From Valencia hispanica (lineage: Eukaryota; Chordata; Actinopteri; Cyprinodontiformes; Valenciidae), in contig OY747707.1 of assembly GCA_963556495.2 (NCBI GenBank), positions 36,016,371-36,080,370 on the forward strand: a stretch of DNA of 64,000 nucleotides, read 5' to 3'. The position numbers were made by a program, and so were the translations under genes. The notes under the pieces are model-generated. The model did not search any database, had not been told where the DNA came from, and saw nothing but the letters and a program-made list of their open reading frames with translations. Of the stretch, positions 35,936 to 47,900 are shown piece after piece. The first letter of the stretch is position 1, and each line of letters opens with the position of its first letter.

Positions 35936-38584
35936 TTACTACTTATGTATATGGAATAATAACAAAAGACTTTCAAAAATACAAGAGTTTATCAACAAAA
36001 ATGATTCAACTTTCCTGTCAAAATGCTTTAATCAACAAACTCACTAAGCTAATACCACACAACTAAACTACAAAGTAAATGAAGAATGAATAATAAAACT
36101 AACTACCAAAAGTAAAACAGTAAAATGGACAAATATGCAAAGAAGTAGAACTAATAAGCAATAAATTGATCTTAATGTCACGGTTCAGTTTGAATGTGTA
36201 TGCTTAGAGACCAAGGCTTGTATTGAAGAGTTTTGGGAGTGAAGCTAAGTTAGTTTGAAACTAATTAGCACCTTTTGCAGGAAGTAGCGTTTAATTAAAT
36301 AATTTGCTGAATTAAAAATCAAAAACCTTTGGGAAATATATTTGATTTTATGGATCAGTCACCGCAGTGATGGATCTAATTTTAGTATTTTGACATACTA
36401 AGAAGGTGGTTTCAAAAACGACTCATACGATTAGTTTTCAGTGTTTAAGCTTCTATTTTAAAGCTGATCTGTACTTTAAATACCGTTAAAAGCAATCCTT
36501 ACTGCGTATGAACGCCAACTGTCTACAAAAGCTGGCCCCACTAATAAGAAGCGATAGGTGCGTTTCCCCTGTCAGAACAAGTGTGCTGAGCTAATGTATG
36601 TAGCACAGTTAAGAGCCACTCTGTTTAGCTTAGCACCAAACAATAAAGGAAAAACTCCAGTTGAACAGAGTAACTCATGTTGCAGGATTAAGATGGCTCT
36701 TTTGATCGGTCAATAACCTTTGAAAAACGCTGTTTATACCCAAACAATTGAAGAATGAAATCTTACAAGTGCCGCAACATACAGTGAAATAGATAAGCAA
36801 AACAATCCTTAAATTGTTTATCCTAAGCTAATTTATCTATGCCCAGACATAACCTTACTTGAATGATTCTTAGATCTCCGTATCAGGGTGAATCCCTTGG
36901 TGAGGGAAACTCAGCCATAAAGGACAACAGGTGTGGTTAGCTGGTTGCAGCTTACAGGGCAGCCTCATGGGTGTGCCAAGTGGGGCTGCAGCTAGACACA
37001 GTTAGCTCGGACATCGACTTGTCCTCTCAGCTTGGCTCAGCTAAGTATCTTTCGGCTCCATCTTCTCCCACAACTGATCCTTTTTCAAGGGCAACCTTCA
37101 GCTCAACTGCATCAGGTGAGCAGCCCTTAGCTCAGCGGCAGGGCGGCAGAGCGTCAGCAAAGAAAGGCTCACTCTCTCTCTTTGGTGGAATCTGGAATTC
37201 ATAAGATTCCTTCTGCAGAGTTTTGAACAAGTCAGGACTTATTCCATCGGCTGGATACAGTTTACCTGATCAACGATCTGCAGGCTGTTGTGTCTTTTGG
37301 ATCCAATGAGTTTCTCCAGAAACTCACTCCCCCCTCGCCAGCAAATGATGGAAGTTTAAAGCACACTTCTCGCCTTTGTGGTTGCCTGCGGAAAAAGAGG
37401 CAGAGTTCAGGGCAGCACCTAGTTTCTTTGGGGTTTGGGCGTTCACAACTCCTCCTCTTCCTGTTGAAACTAAGAGTGCATTGTGTGAATATCAGAATAT
37501 CAGTCCTTAAGGCTGGAGATCTGCCTTTGGTCGAGGCTGTAATCCAAAAGAGGTCACAGCCTGTCTGTTATTAGTTTTCATGTAATAATAGGTTGTTTGT
37601 CCATAAAAGCTACTTCTAGCTATTGCTACATAGTAGGTGGTAGGGAGGAGTTAAAACGGTCTCATTCATTTGGCTCATACACTGAGAAAAAAACAAGTCG
37701 CAGCTACACATAGATATGTTGGAAAAAATCCATCCATCTTCTTTTTACATCCAAGTAATCGTTGGAAATTCTTGGAGGAAAGGATTGTTTATTGTTTATG
37801 AAAAACAATTATAAAGCTAACTGTAGTTTATTTAAACAGTATCAGTATTTGGAGGTTTTCTAACACCAAAATCAGATGAAATATGCATTTGAGGTGACTC
37901 AGTTCATAGTTTCCTGTTTTTGAGTGGCATACATGTGTTTGGGAATATTGATATGTTTTTAAATCATGTTATCCTAGACACCAGTTATTCATAAATCACC
38001 CTTACCATGCCTGTCAAAGCAATTTTTTATGAAGTATGTTTTGGGAAACAGTGTAGCAGTGGTCTGGGCACAAGTCCATCAGGACATCATCTAAGGTTCA
38101 ATATTTACCAAAATGTAATCAAATCTTTTTTTTTCTTTGTTAATGAAAGATGAAATGGTGACTACAGCCAATGCAAGAAAAAAAAATGTAAAAAGAGGAG
38201 AAAGTAGAAAAGTGAAAGTACATCAGTGGTAACGTAGGGGTGATTGAGAAGGAAGAGACCTGTTATGAGGATTAATTAAATGATTAAAGGAGAGGAAAAT
38301 TTACAAATATATGTGGATAAAAAATGTATAGATTTAAATAGATGTGAAGTAAAATAAAGTAGAATGTTATCATTCTTAAGTTATCATCTTAAATGTTAAT
38401 ATTCTTAAATATTGTTTCCACTTCCTTTGTCTAACAACACTTTTGCTCTAGTCATCTACCTTAGGACTGCTATTACTAGTTTGGCGTTAAATATTAATTA
38501 AAAGTTATTTAATTACACATCATGTTCACCAGATTTTACAGAAAAAAGGAAATTATTATCAAAACATTTTTAAACAACTTTCTT
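35936..38584. other. Intergenic, no gene seen
   Basis: The stretch 36880-37560 is more GC-rich and has ORFs of 77 and 94 codons (36971-37204, 37290-37574) of low complexity, neither recognisable. It may belong to the same repeat as 35690-35935. No exon signals are convincing. Confidence 0.4.
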
Positions 38585-38867
38585 AGACCCAACACTCTGG
38601 ATGAGCTTAAGGCCGCTATCGAATCATCCTGGGCCTCCATAACACCTCAGCATTGCCACAGGCTGATTGCCTCCATGCCACGCCGCATTGAAGCAGTCAT
38701 TTCTGCAAAAGGATTCGCAACCAAGTATTGAGTGCATAACTGAACATAATTATTTGAAGGTTGACTTTTTTTGTATTAAAAACACTTTTCTTTTATTGGT
38801 CGGATGAAATATGCTAATTTTTTGAGATAGGAATTTTGGGTTTTCATGAGCTGTATGCCAAAATCAT

Positions 38868-39829
38868 TCAATTCAATTCAATTTTCAATTCAGTTTATTT
38901 ATATAGCGCCAATTCACAACAGATGTCCTCTCAAGGCACTTAACTAGAAGTCATTTCAATACATTTATACAAACATTCCAATCAGTTAAAAAGTTTCCTA
39001 TTTAAGGAATCCCGGCAGATTGCGTCAGTCATTGGCGTGAGGTTGGGCACCGTTGATGCAGACTTTCCAACCACAGCAATCCTTCAGCAATCCCTCATAC
39101 TGAGCAAGCATGTAGCGACGGTGGAGAGGAAAAACTCCCCTTTAACAGGAAGAAACCTCCAACAGAACCAGGCTCAGTAGGAGCGGCCATCTGCCACGAC
39201 CGTCTGGGGGTTTGAGAAGACAGAGCAGAAACACAGAAGGAACAGAAGATCTGATATAAGAGAACTTTCTATGTTACAGAAAGTAAAAAGTTGATAACAG
39301 GACACAGTGGATGTTCAGTTACTGGGGGCATCATCCCAGTCGATGCCCCCCGTCCAACAGGGCATTGCAGTCAAGCAGGATACCAGACCAGGTATATCTT
39401 CTATGGAGAGAAAAACACTGAGAAAAAACAAAGTTAACAGTCGAAATAGCAGAATGTGCTGTAATACAACTGGAGAGTCGTAGGAGAAAAGGAAGTAGCA
39501 GAGTGAAGAAAATTGGTAAGTCTGTCCTCCAGCAGTCTAAGCCTATAGCAGTATAACTACAGAGATAGCTCAGGATGACCTTAGCCACTCTAACAATAAG
39601 CTTTATCAAAAAGGAACGTTTTAAGCCTGGCCTTAAAAGTAAACAGAGTGTCTGCCTCACGGACTAAAGCTGGGAGCTGGTTCCACAGGAGAGGAGCCTG
39701 ATAACTAAAAGATCTGCCTCCCATTCTACTTTTAGAAATCCTAGGAACTACAAGTAAACCTGCAGTCTGAGAGCGAAGGGCTCTGTTAGGAACATATGGA
39801 ACAATTAGATCTCTGATGTATGATGGAGC
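38868..39829 (-). mobile_element. 5'-truncated L2-like LINE nested in Tc1
   Basis: 962 bp in minus orientation, bordered by the 5-bp direct repeat ATCAT (38863-38867, 39830-39834). It consists of an intact C-terminal coding piece (39829-39590), a 3' UTR with GGCTCAGTAGGAGCGGCCAT and GCGCCAATTCACAACAGATG in plus-strand reading, and a 3' tail of TTGAA repeats (plus strand TCAATTCAATTCAA). The terminal TATATAGCGCC word is standard for fish L2-type 3' ends. Confidence 0.85.
39590..39829 (-). pseudogene. C-terminal 79 residues of an L2-like LINE polyprotein
   Basis: Open from the truncation point to TAG at 39592-39590 with no internal stop. Readable blocks are SYIRDLIVPYVPNRALRS, GLLVVPRISKSRMGGRSF, PLLWNQLPALVREADTLF and FKARLKTFLFDKAYC. 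They correspond to the GLAP.YI.DLL...RSL RS...VPR...GERAFS...P.LWN.LP motif order at the end of L2/CR1 polyproteins, and to residues near 14610-14830 of the other L2-like LINE. There is no start codon because of the 5' truncation. Confidence 0.85.
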
Positions 39830-39977
39830 ATCATCAGTTTTAAAACAATAAAAGACCTGAAATATTTCAGTTGGTGTGCAATGAATCTAAAATATATAAA
39901 AGTTTAATTTTTATCATTACATTATGGAAAAGAATGAACTTTATCACAATATGCTAATTTTTTGAGAAGGACCTGTA

Positions 39978-40439
39978 TATTTCGTCTAGTTGTTAAATTA
40001 AACATTTCAGACTAATTTACTACTTTATAAGCACTATGAGTATTTGTAAACATAATTCTTTAGCATATAGTATTGTACTTTATCACTTCAATATAAATAT
40101 GCACAATCAAAGGGATTCTTGTAAAGTTGTGAAGCTACATACTACAAAGTAGTGACTTAGTCTGAAATGTTAAATTTAGCACCTCTAGATGAAATATGTA
40201 GGTGAACAGATTTGGTTCACTATTTAGAAAAAAACTGGTCAGTTTTACCACTTTTTGCCTTTATTTAATGCATGATGAACTTGTTTTAATGATTTATAAT
40301 GTGTTTACCGATTAAATAATGTTATATCCATAAACTATTTATTAGCCATTCACAAGAGGAGCCTGTTGTGATTCCATTTCTCATAAGATGAACTGAACAG
40401 ACTTTTGGATGGCTGGGAGCGATTTCAAAGATGGACTGA
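39978..40439. other. Intergenic, no gene seen
   Basis: AT-rich. No recognised feature. Confidence 0.5.
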
Positions 40440-41620
40440 GCAGACCACATTTCCCAGCAATCCTAGCAGTGACCCCTAACACACTCCTATTGGTCCGTGA
40501 CCACCCATGGTGACATCGACGATGACATCACGGCCAAAGGTGCTATAAGAAGCGGGAGTCGCGTCCATTTCAAATGTTCTCATGCCAGAAGTCTTAGCAA
40601 GAGACCCCGGCTAAACAGAGAACATCTCACCGGTGAAGATTCTCTTTTGTTCTGACCTGCTGGACCGGGAAGAACTCATTTCAAAGCTTCGAAGTGCTCA
40701 TCCTGTTCGCGTAACCAGGGTGAGCCATTTCCAGACTGTTCCTAGACAGTTTGTTAGACGTCGACCGGCAGGCCATCCAGCCTGACTTTGGGCCACACGG
40801 TCCTTAAAAATCCTGTGCACTGTTCTTTTTTTTATAACTCTTCCTTTTCTTGCTCAACTACACAATTTGCTCTTCTCCTAGTGGACTGGACCTCCTTCAA
40901 AGCAAATTAGGACTGAACCGGTTCATTTATACTAATATTGTGTCTGGGCGGAGATAAATAGAGAAAATAGAGTTTTAACGAGTTAGATCTCGTTCATTGT
41001 TGGTTTAAAGTGTCTTTAAGCACTAAACCTATTTGGTCATTTTGGCGTCACCGCACGCATAAGTTTGAGCTGTAATTGCTGTGTTTAAAACTGTTTAATC
41101 CTGAGCAGATCACACCTTTCTTTCTTTTTCCTTCCTCTCTTTTCCTCTCTGTCTCTCTCTCTCTCGCTCCCTGATCACCTGGTCGGCAGAGTCGGGCTCG
41201 GTCCGGCCTGCGTTAGCTGGTCTTAGCTGAAAAGTTTAACTCCATTGTCTTTGGTCTGTTGGTAAAGCAGAGGCCTTTCACATGGACGCTTCCCCCATGT
41301 GCTCCTTTAGCCAAAGCTAGTTTTATGACCCCTTTCTTACAATCCATGTACAGGTCTCCATCTTGGCACAGAGCTGAGATTTATGACTCTTTGTCCCACA
41401 GGCTATCTTAGCTGAGCCCCCTGGAGTGAGGGCCCCCCTCCTTTTCTGACCCGAACCTCAGCTGTTCTCACTGATTCATTTCATGTTAATTGTGTTTAAT
41501 GTTCACCTAATATTGTTTTCTAAGATCTGTAGTAGTAACTGTATGCTTTAGGATAGATGGGATACATTTATGAAATGTTTGGCTGTAAAGTTGAGCTATT
41601 TTCTAAATAAAGTCCCCTTA
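40440..41620 (+). promoter_or_regulatory. Promoter-like unit of an unknown transcript or LTR
   Basis: A CpG-richer stretch shows, in order, ACCACATTTCCCAGCAATCC (similar to the ACTACAATTCCCAGC promoter motif), an inverted CCAAT box (ATTGG, 40489-40493), a CRE-like TGACATCA (40523-40530) and a TATA-like TATAAGA (40544-40550). A donor-like CAGG-GTGAGC lies at 40717-40725. A long CT tract precedes an acceptor-like GGTCGGCAG at 41181-41189, and AATAAA is at 41606-41611. No ORF of note lies within. It could be a noncoding transcript, the 5' part of a distant gene, or a retroelement LTR. The motif order is all I can support. Confidence 0.35.
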
Positions 41621-41626
41621 ACTTAA

Positions 41627-42098
41627 AGGAGTATGGGGCAGAATGAAGAAAGAAACTCACGAGCGACGCGGCCGGTGCTGCAAGTAACTGAAGCCAGCTG
41701 CACGGGACCATGCAACAAAAACATACCTCTTCACAATGACATACTTCTTTTTCTTAGTGCCAATTTTTAGTGGGCTGTGAGTAGTCCTTGGTCGTTTTCC
41801 AGTTGCAAAAGAATCCATTCTCACAATTGAATCAATGGAGGTCTGCGACCATTCTTCTTCCTCTTTTAAAGATGTCGAGAATGCGCGAGCAGTGTCAATT
41901 GATGTCACACCAGTGGGACAGCGCGGGAAATTCGGGGCCCAAACTGCAGAACATTTTGCAGCACACAGCCAGTTTAAGAAAATGGAACCATACGTGGGTG
42001 GGCTCATTCTTTTTGGTTTATATCGCTTCATCACCCAACAGCATTAAAAAACTGGACATGCATGTTTATTTTATTTACAAATCCTGCCCCATGTTCCT
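41627..42098. mobile_element. TTAA-flanked MITE (472 bp)
   Basis: Flanked by TTAA (41623-41626 and 42099-42102). The ends are AGGAGTATGGGGCAGAAT and, reversed, AGGAACATGGGGCAGGAT. TTAA duplications are made by piggyBac and Kolobok transposases. Overlapping ORFs inside (125 and 104 codons on opposite strands) have no recognisable domain, and I treat them as chance. Confidence 0.75.
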
Positions 42099-42129
42099 TT
42101 AAAGAGAAGTTGTCTGGGATTACTTGGAG

Positions 42130-42400
42130 TGATGCGTACAATTAATGTCCACAGCGTAAGAACTTATTCCTTCATCTACTGTTTAATTATCTCAGCCTTA
42201 TCAGGCAGGTAATCATAAACATAAACTGAGACTGAACAATTTGACTATATATATTCCTGGAATCCCCAGGTGGTGCCCCTAAACTTGATCATTTTTACAT
42301 AAAATTATTAATCTTATTAATAATTGCCCCCAGGCAATTGTTCATATTTATTCATAGGCAAATCCTACCTATCTGTGGCACAACAAGCCTTATTGTAAAG
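42130..42400 (+). repeat. Inverted-repeat partner of 35690-35935
   Basis: Contains AAGAACTTATTCCTTC, TATCTCAGCCTTATCAGGCA, AAATTATTAATCTTATTAA and CTGTGGCACAACAAG in the order expected for the reverse of 35690-35935. Confidence 0.8.
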
Positions 42401-43870
42401 TGGTACCCAAGGGGATAATTTCACTGCAGAAGTAGTGCTGCTTGTAGGTTGTTTTTGGAAGATTGTCCTAACAGAAACTTTATTTTATCAAGAAAAAAGT
42501 GTTTGCATGAAATAATGTGAAATCTTTCATCAGTAGAAGAAACATCTGCCATGTTTCTCCTCATTCCAGCTTAATCTGTGATTTTATCAATAAACAAATC
42601 CAATGAGCAGTGCAGTCATACTTGTCACAAGTGTAAAGTCTATGATTCATCTGTAATAATAGACTTTGGCATGATGAAGGTTGGAATATCAACACTGCGT
42701 TCAGGGACTTCCTTGGGAGACACACCTCCTCTGGCAGGATACATCATTTCCTGTCTCTTGTGATGACATGGAATACTGCATGGAAGTATGGAAGGGTGGA
42801 GATGTTAAGCATACAATGAAACACACATGCAAGCAGACGTGTGTAGGCCAGGCATTTGGTGTCCTTGAGGCCTCTCTCAGGCAGACATTTTTGGCAGACA
42901 ATAATTAAAACCGCCTTTAGGAAAAAGATAACACATTTGTACATGAACAAATGCAAAAACTGAACTCACTGGCTGCTAAAGGGGATGGATATTAGCACTT
43001 GGTTGTTGAAGAAAGACCATGATGCAGCACTGTCTTCATGCGATTGCGATGCTTCTGGTGCAAAAAATATTTATTTTCAGCAGGCTTGTAATGCATGTGA
43101 TCCTAATGTGATTATTGTTTTTTACTTACTGAGTGGAGGATGAAAAGTGGCCTCAGGTTTGAGCAATTTTTTAGACAACAAGAAGGTCCTGGGTCTGAAT
43201 CTCAGCTGTGTCGTTTCTGTGTGAAGCTTCCATGTTCCTCTATGTGTACATATGGTTTTTTTTGTTTTTGTTTTTTTGGTCCTCTAGCTTTGTCCCACAA
43301 TCCAAAAACATGTGTGATTAAGTGGTTTGAGTACACCCCTCCCAAAAAACAAAAACACAAAACAAAACAAAAAAAGAACAGATTAAACCAGCTTTGACTG
43401 GTCGATGAACATTCATGTTTGTGTTATATAAGTAAACAGTAGGTATGGATACCCATTTATAAAATGGGTGTGTACTTTCATTTTCCTTGTTCAACTGATT
43501 TGACTTCATCCTCTAAACTTAGTTTCTGGTTTAAGTCATTACATTAACATGGATCCTTCAACTAATTAATTAATTCCTTTCATTTTGCCAAATCCTTATA
43601 GGTGAATCACTTCTACCTCCCACTGTCAGTGAGAAAAAGACAGAGAACATTACAGAGGGTTACACAAAGTGAAGCGAACAGTCACACATGCAGACCTAGA
43701 GCCAAAATAAAAGGTCTAATTAACCCTACATACCTGTTTATACAGCAGATTAAAAAGGAACACTGGAGTTCCTTGAAAAATCTTATTTTGTCTAGATGGA
43801 ACCTTCAGACTCCAATATCTCCAGGCTGATCAGGATGCTGTGAGGCCACTCCATTGCCCTACCACCTTTA
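42401..43870. other. Intergenic, no gene seen
   Basis: Short ORFs only. Confidence 0.5.
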
Positions 43871-43874
43871 AACA

Positions 43875-44312
43875 TCTTCCTATTTTTTCACAGTACAAGC
43901 ATGAGCTTCAGCATATTCTATAGCAGTCTTATGTGATAGACCAATACAAACAAGCCAATAATTGTGAAGCAGAAGGAAGTCAAGACATGATTTTCAAATA
44001 TTTTTATTAAAGCCAATCTAAACTACGGTTGTATGCATTTGTCAGGCTCTTTTATTCAATTTTTAAAATCTTGTGTGTCCCATTCCTCTTCAGGTGTTAG
44101 TAAATAGAGTCCATTTGTACATAAATAAATCTTGTATAAAGACATTTTGAAAACCATCTATGGTTTTCTTTTGTATCAAAATTATGACCCCCTTTGATGA
44201 TTTATTAAAATTCTCAATAAAACACGCTGAAGTTGGAGTTTGAAACATTGCGAAATGACTAACACTTATTCAGGGATAAATACTTTTGCAACTTTTGCAA
44301 GGCACTGTGGAA
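43875..44312 (+). mobile_element. Non-autonomous Tc1-like element, right end intact
   Basis: Has the TTATGTGATAGACCAATACA and AATTGTGAAGCAGAAGGAAG blocks on the left and closes with AAATACTTTTGCAACTTTTG and CAAGGCACTG on the right, the reverse of the TGCCTTGCAAAAGTA end. About 440 bp, no coding capacity. It lies about 0.5 kb upstream of abi3bp exon 1. Confidence 0.7.
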
Positions 44313-44847
44313 ATTGTTGGTTGTGAGAAGTTGATTTATTTACAGCAACAGAGCTGTCAAACTACTGTTAGAGCAACCTCAATGGGATTATACTTTACTT
44401 TACTAGTAATCATGCACAAATATGACACAATTGTTGATGTTCTGAACAACATGTACAAACACGATTAACCAGATTTCTCAATTTCCAGTAATCACACTCA
44501 GGATTAACAGTTGCAACCATAGATGGCGTTGAACAAACAATGAAATTAAACAGGAATGAGGGAGAAATGGAGAGATAGAAGAGCAAGGACAGTGGGTGTG
44601 TCTTGCTTTGCCTGTCCCCTCCCTCCATTACAGAGTTATAGATGGAGCAGAAGCAGCCTGCAGCATCCACAACCCCTGGTCCTTAGAGCTGCACTGTTAC
44701 TGAGAGCATCCAAAGAAGAACTTCAGCCTCTCAGAAAAGCCACCCTGATTCCTGCAGCAGAAGCATAAACTTTTCACAGCGTCTTTTGGACTCAACCCCG
44801 ACCTCATTCAGATCACTGCAGGTCATTTACTCCAAAGACTGTTAAAG

Positions 44848-44944
44848 ATGCAGCAGCACTCACACTGCTTTCTGCTTCTTTTCCTCATTACTTTCCTCGC
44901 TGGGATGGTTCTGTCTCTTCCATCAACTTCCCACAGGAGCAGAG
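44848..44944 (+). CDS. abi3bp: abi3bp exon 1 (signal peptide)
   Basis: ATG at 44848 with A at -3. It encodes 32 residues: QQHSHC, then a hydrophobic core FLLLFLITFLAGMVLSL, then polar PSTSHRSR, a classic cleavable signal peptide. The donor AGAG-GTGAGT is at 44941-44950. One base of the next codon (G) is left over, and joined to TG of exon 2 it gives Val. The 5' UTR probably lies within about 44650-44847. A TATA-like GTTATAGATG near 44635 is weak. Confidence 0.85.
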
Positions 44945-47900
44945 GTGAGTGATACTTGTTTCATCATGTCACTCATCTGCATCTGGTGACACACATGATG
45001 TGATGAGTTTAATGCATTTTTCTTGGTTGTCGTGAACTTCTTAAGCAATAGATGTGATTTATTAAATTCATAAGGTAGCTGTTTTTTTCTCATAAGTGGT
45101 TTGGTAATATCTATAACACTTAAGAGAATTTAAGACTGCATAAAATGTATGTTCGGATGAGCTGGGTTAGCTAAATAATGTAGTTAGCAAGACAGATCAC
45201 TGACAAATGAGGATAGAAATGACTACATTTAAACATGCAGAATGATGGATGCTATTTCCAAATACTAAAGGTATTCATAGACAAATAAATGATACATTTC
45301 ATTTCATTTCATTCTAAATATTTCGTGTATGTAGATAAGCAAAATAGATTATCTGTTTGTAAGACATGCATGAAGAGTAATCTAGGGTTGTTTTGGTTGT
45401 TTTTTTCCCAAACAAATTTTTTTTTACAAATATTAAATATACATTTTGGATTCGATTTAGTTTTCTTATTCTGTAAAATGTTGCTGAACTCAAATACTGA
45501 AGGAGAAACTCTTTAATTAAACCACTTCAATGAAAATGTGTGTGAGCTCTTTTTTTACAATATATTTAGGACAGTTCCATCTACTTTATCCGCTTTTCCC
45601 TGTAATGAAATAGGAGTCAAACAGGCCTGTTACAACCAGTTTCCAGGTTAGTAGTTAATTGACTTGTAGAACAAACTGATTGGATCGCTCTTTTGACCGA
45701 TCTTTTTTTTTCAAAATAATTTTGAAAATTTATATTTTTAATGAGAGCAGATTTATTCTATTATGAAACAAATCTGACACTAAGAAATAAATAGTTTTAA
45801 TAAGGTCACTGGTGCAATAATTATTGGCACCTGAAAAAAAATCTTGTAAAATAACTATAATTGACGTATTTCAAATGTATGCATTAATTATTATTAAGTT
45901 GATCAAAGGGAGCATCAGCTATTATTGTGTTATCCATTGCTTCTTGTTTCCAAGAGGTACAAATAAGAGGTGTCATGGCCACTTTTAAAAATGGTAAAGA
46001 CAACAGAGCATGCAATACAAGTAAGGCAGACTTGTTGATCTTCATAAAATCGTTAAATTACCACAAGAAAGTGCTTGTTTGACTAAACTTGCCCACGCAC
46101 AGTCCCAAATAAAAAGTTTAAAACAGCTGGATCTGTGATAATAAAAGACCTAAGCCTATCTTGCTATCGTGCACAGTGAACAGGATGGTAAGGGAGGTCA
46201 AATAAAACTCTAGCGCTCACTGTTGAAGAACTGAGGCAAGGAGTGACATTACGTACCAAGGTTCATAAGTCTCCATGGCAGCCATTAGAAGTCATCTACA
46301 TCCCAAGTCTTTTCTAGGAAACGGTATGTTTTTGTGTGCCCATCACTGTGTTGTGAGGGGTTTGCTAAACTCTGCTGGGACTTAAACATGAACCATGTGA
46401 TTTCAGCAGATGGAAACAGTAAGATTGAGCTTTATGGCAACAAACACTGCAGGTGAGTCTGGCGAGAAACAAAGGCTGAATTATTGAAAAAGTACCCCAT
46501 TGCTACAGTTAAATATCTGCAATGCTGTGGCTCTGTTTCGAAACACAGTTAGACGGAGTGGCATCATGGACACTTTGAAATATTAGGAGATTTTAAACTG
46601 AAATCTAAGGTGAGTTGAAGAGAGGAGAGCATAGAAGAGGATGAGAGGTCTGGATGATTTAGCAAGATTGCATAAAGAGAAATAATCAAACATCCCACTT
46701 CTCTGTACACTCTAATCTTGAGAAATGCTATAGAGCAAGACTAAGTGCTAGCGGTCCTATCGGCAAAAGGGCACTATAGAAGGCAGGGGTGCTAACAAGT
46801 ATCACACTGGTAATTGTGTGCCCAAACTAATGGTTGGATTTTCCCCAACTTTTCAATGTGAGAATATGCTACTGCAAAACAATTTTCAGGTTTTCCTGGG
46901 GATCTTCATCAGAAGTGTCTGCATTTGCATTTTGTCTGTGTTTGTCCATTAAAAGCATTTTAAGCTTTTATATTCTAGTAACTTTTACATATCTTCATGC
47001 ATATGTTTGTCTCTTTAGTTTACTGATGGTTAAAAGAACAGTTAAAGTTGAAACCAGCTTTTTTTATACAGTAGTTGAAAGATGAGCTCTGATGCAGTGT
47101 TTTCTTTTTCACCTCTCCTCGTAGAAAACCATAAAACACACTCTCCATACGATATAGATTACAGCATATTAAGCCGTCTCTGTCTGATTAGGATTCTTGC
47201 TACATTCTTGGAAAGCAGACGAAGTTTCCACAAATGTTTTCCCTATTGTCTCATTATCCTCGTACTGTAGTTTTTCAGTTCTCACATGTGAATACTTGTG
47301 ATAATGCTTTCCATTTCTAACTCTGGTCTCTGCAGCCCTTTAAAGGCCTTATTGGCAATAAAAATGAATCTGAGCGAGGTGGTACAAAGCAGTTAGAATA
47401 GCTGACTAAGGTTTTCTAGGGTTTTTCTGGCTGCTAAAATTAAGAGGCTGTTTGTGTTTTTGCTCTCTGACCAAGGTTATATGTCTTTGCTCTTGGATCA
47501 AAGAATATAAAACATTATTGTTAAAGGGGCTAAATGCAGTTTTCTGAAATTTAAACTCGCGACTGACACCTGTGGCCAAAAAACGGAACTGCTCTTCCTT
47601 TCTGCTCACTCTCGCAGCACGCGCTTAAACAACCGTCGCTCTCAATCTTCTAACTTTTTCGGGCACTTGTCAGGGGTTTAACTGTTTTAGTCTTATGTGG
47701 AGTTACTGTTTGTGTCAGAGTTGTCCTTGGTCTCTTCTGTGTATTCGCACAATCCATTGAACTGCTTGCGAGTGCTGACTAGCGGTGGTGGCGGAGTGAT
47801 CTGAAACATTTAACCTTGACGTCACATCCCCAGACAGCCAGGAAAATCCGACCCGACAGAAAATAGAAAAAATTGGATACAGGCTTACAGGTGCACCCAC

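Larger units (their letters stand above)
38585..39975 (+). mobile_element. Tc1 A-family copy, 5' deleted, split by a LINE
   Basis: Begins inside the transposase C-terminus. RPNTLDELKAAIESSWASIT and the terminal KGFATKY-stop are readable at about 38584-38731. The right inverted repeat follows (GCATACAGCTCATGAAAACC in reverse) up to ATCAT at 38867. An L2-like LINE intervenes, then the repeat resumes at 39830 and ends GGACCTG at 39975, next to TA. The left half of the transposon is absent. Confidence 0.9.

Noticed and set aside
41657..42034. 125-codon minus-strand ORF in the TTAA-flanked element
   Set aside because: It lies wholly inside a 472-bp MITE, overlaps another ORF on the opposite strand, and shows no transposase motif.
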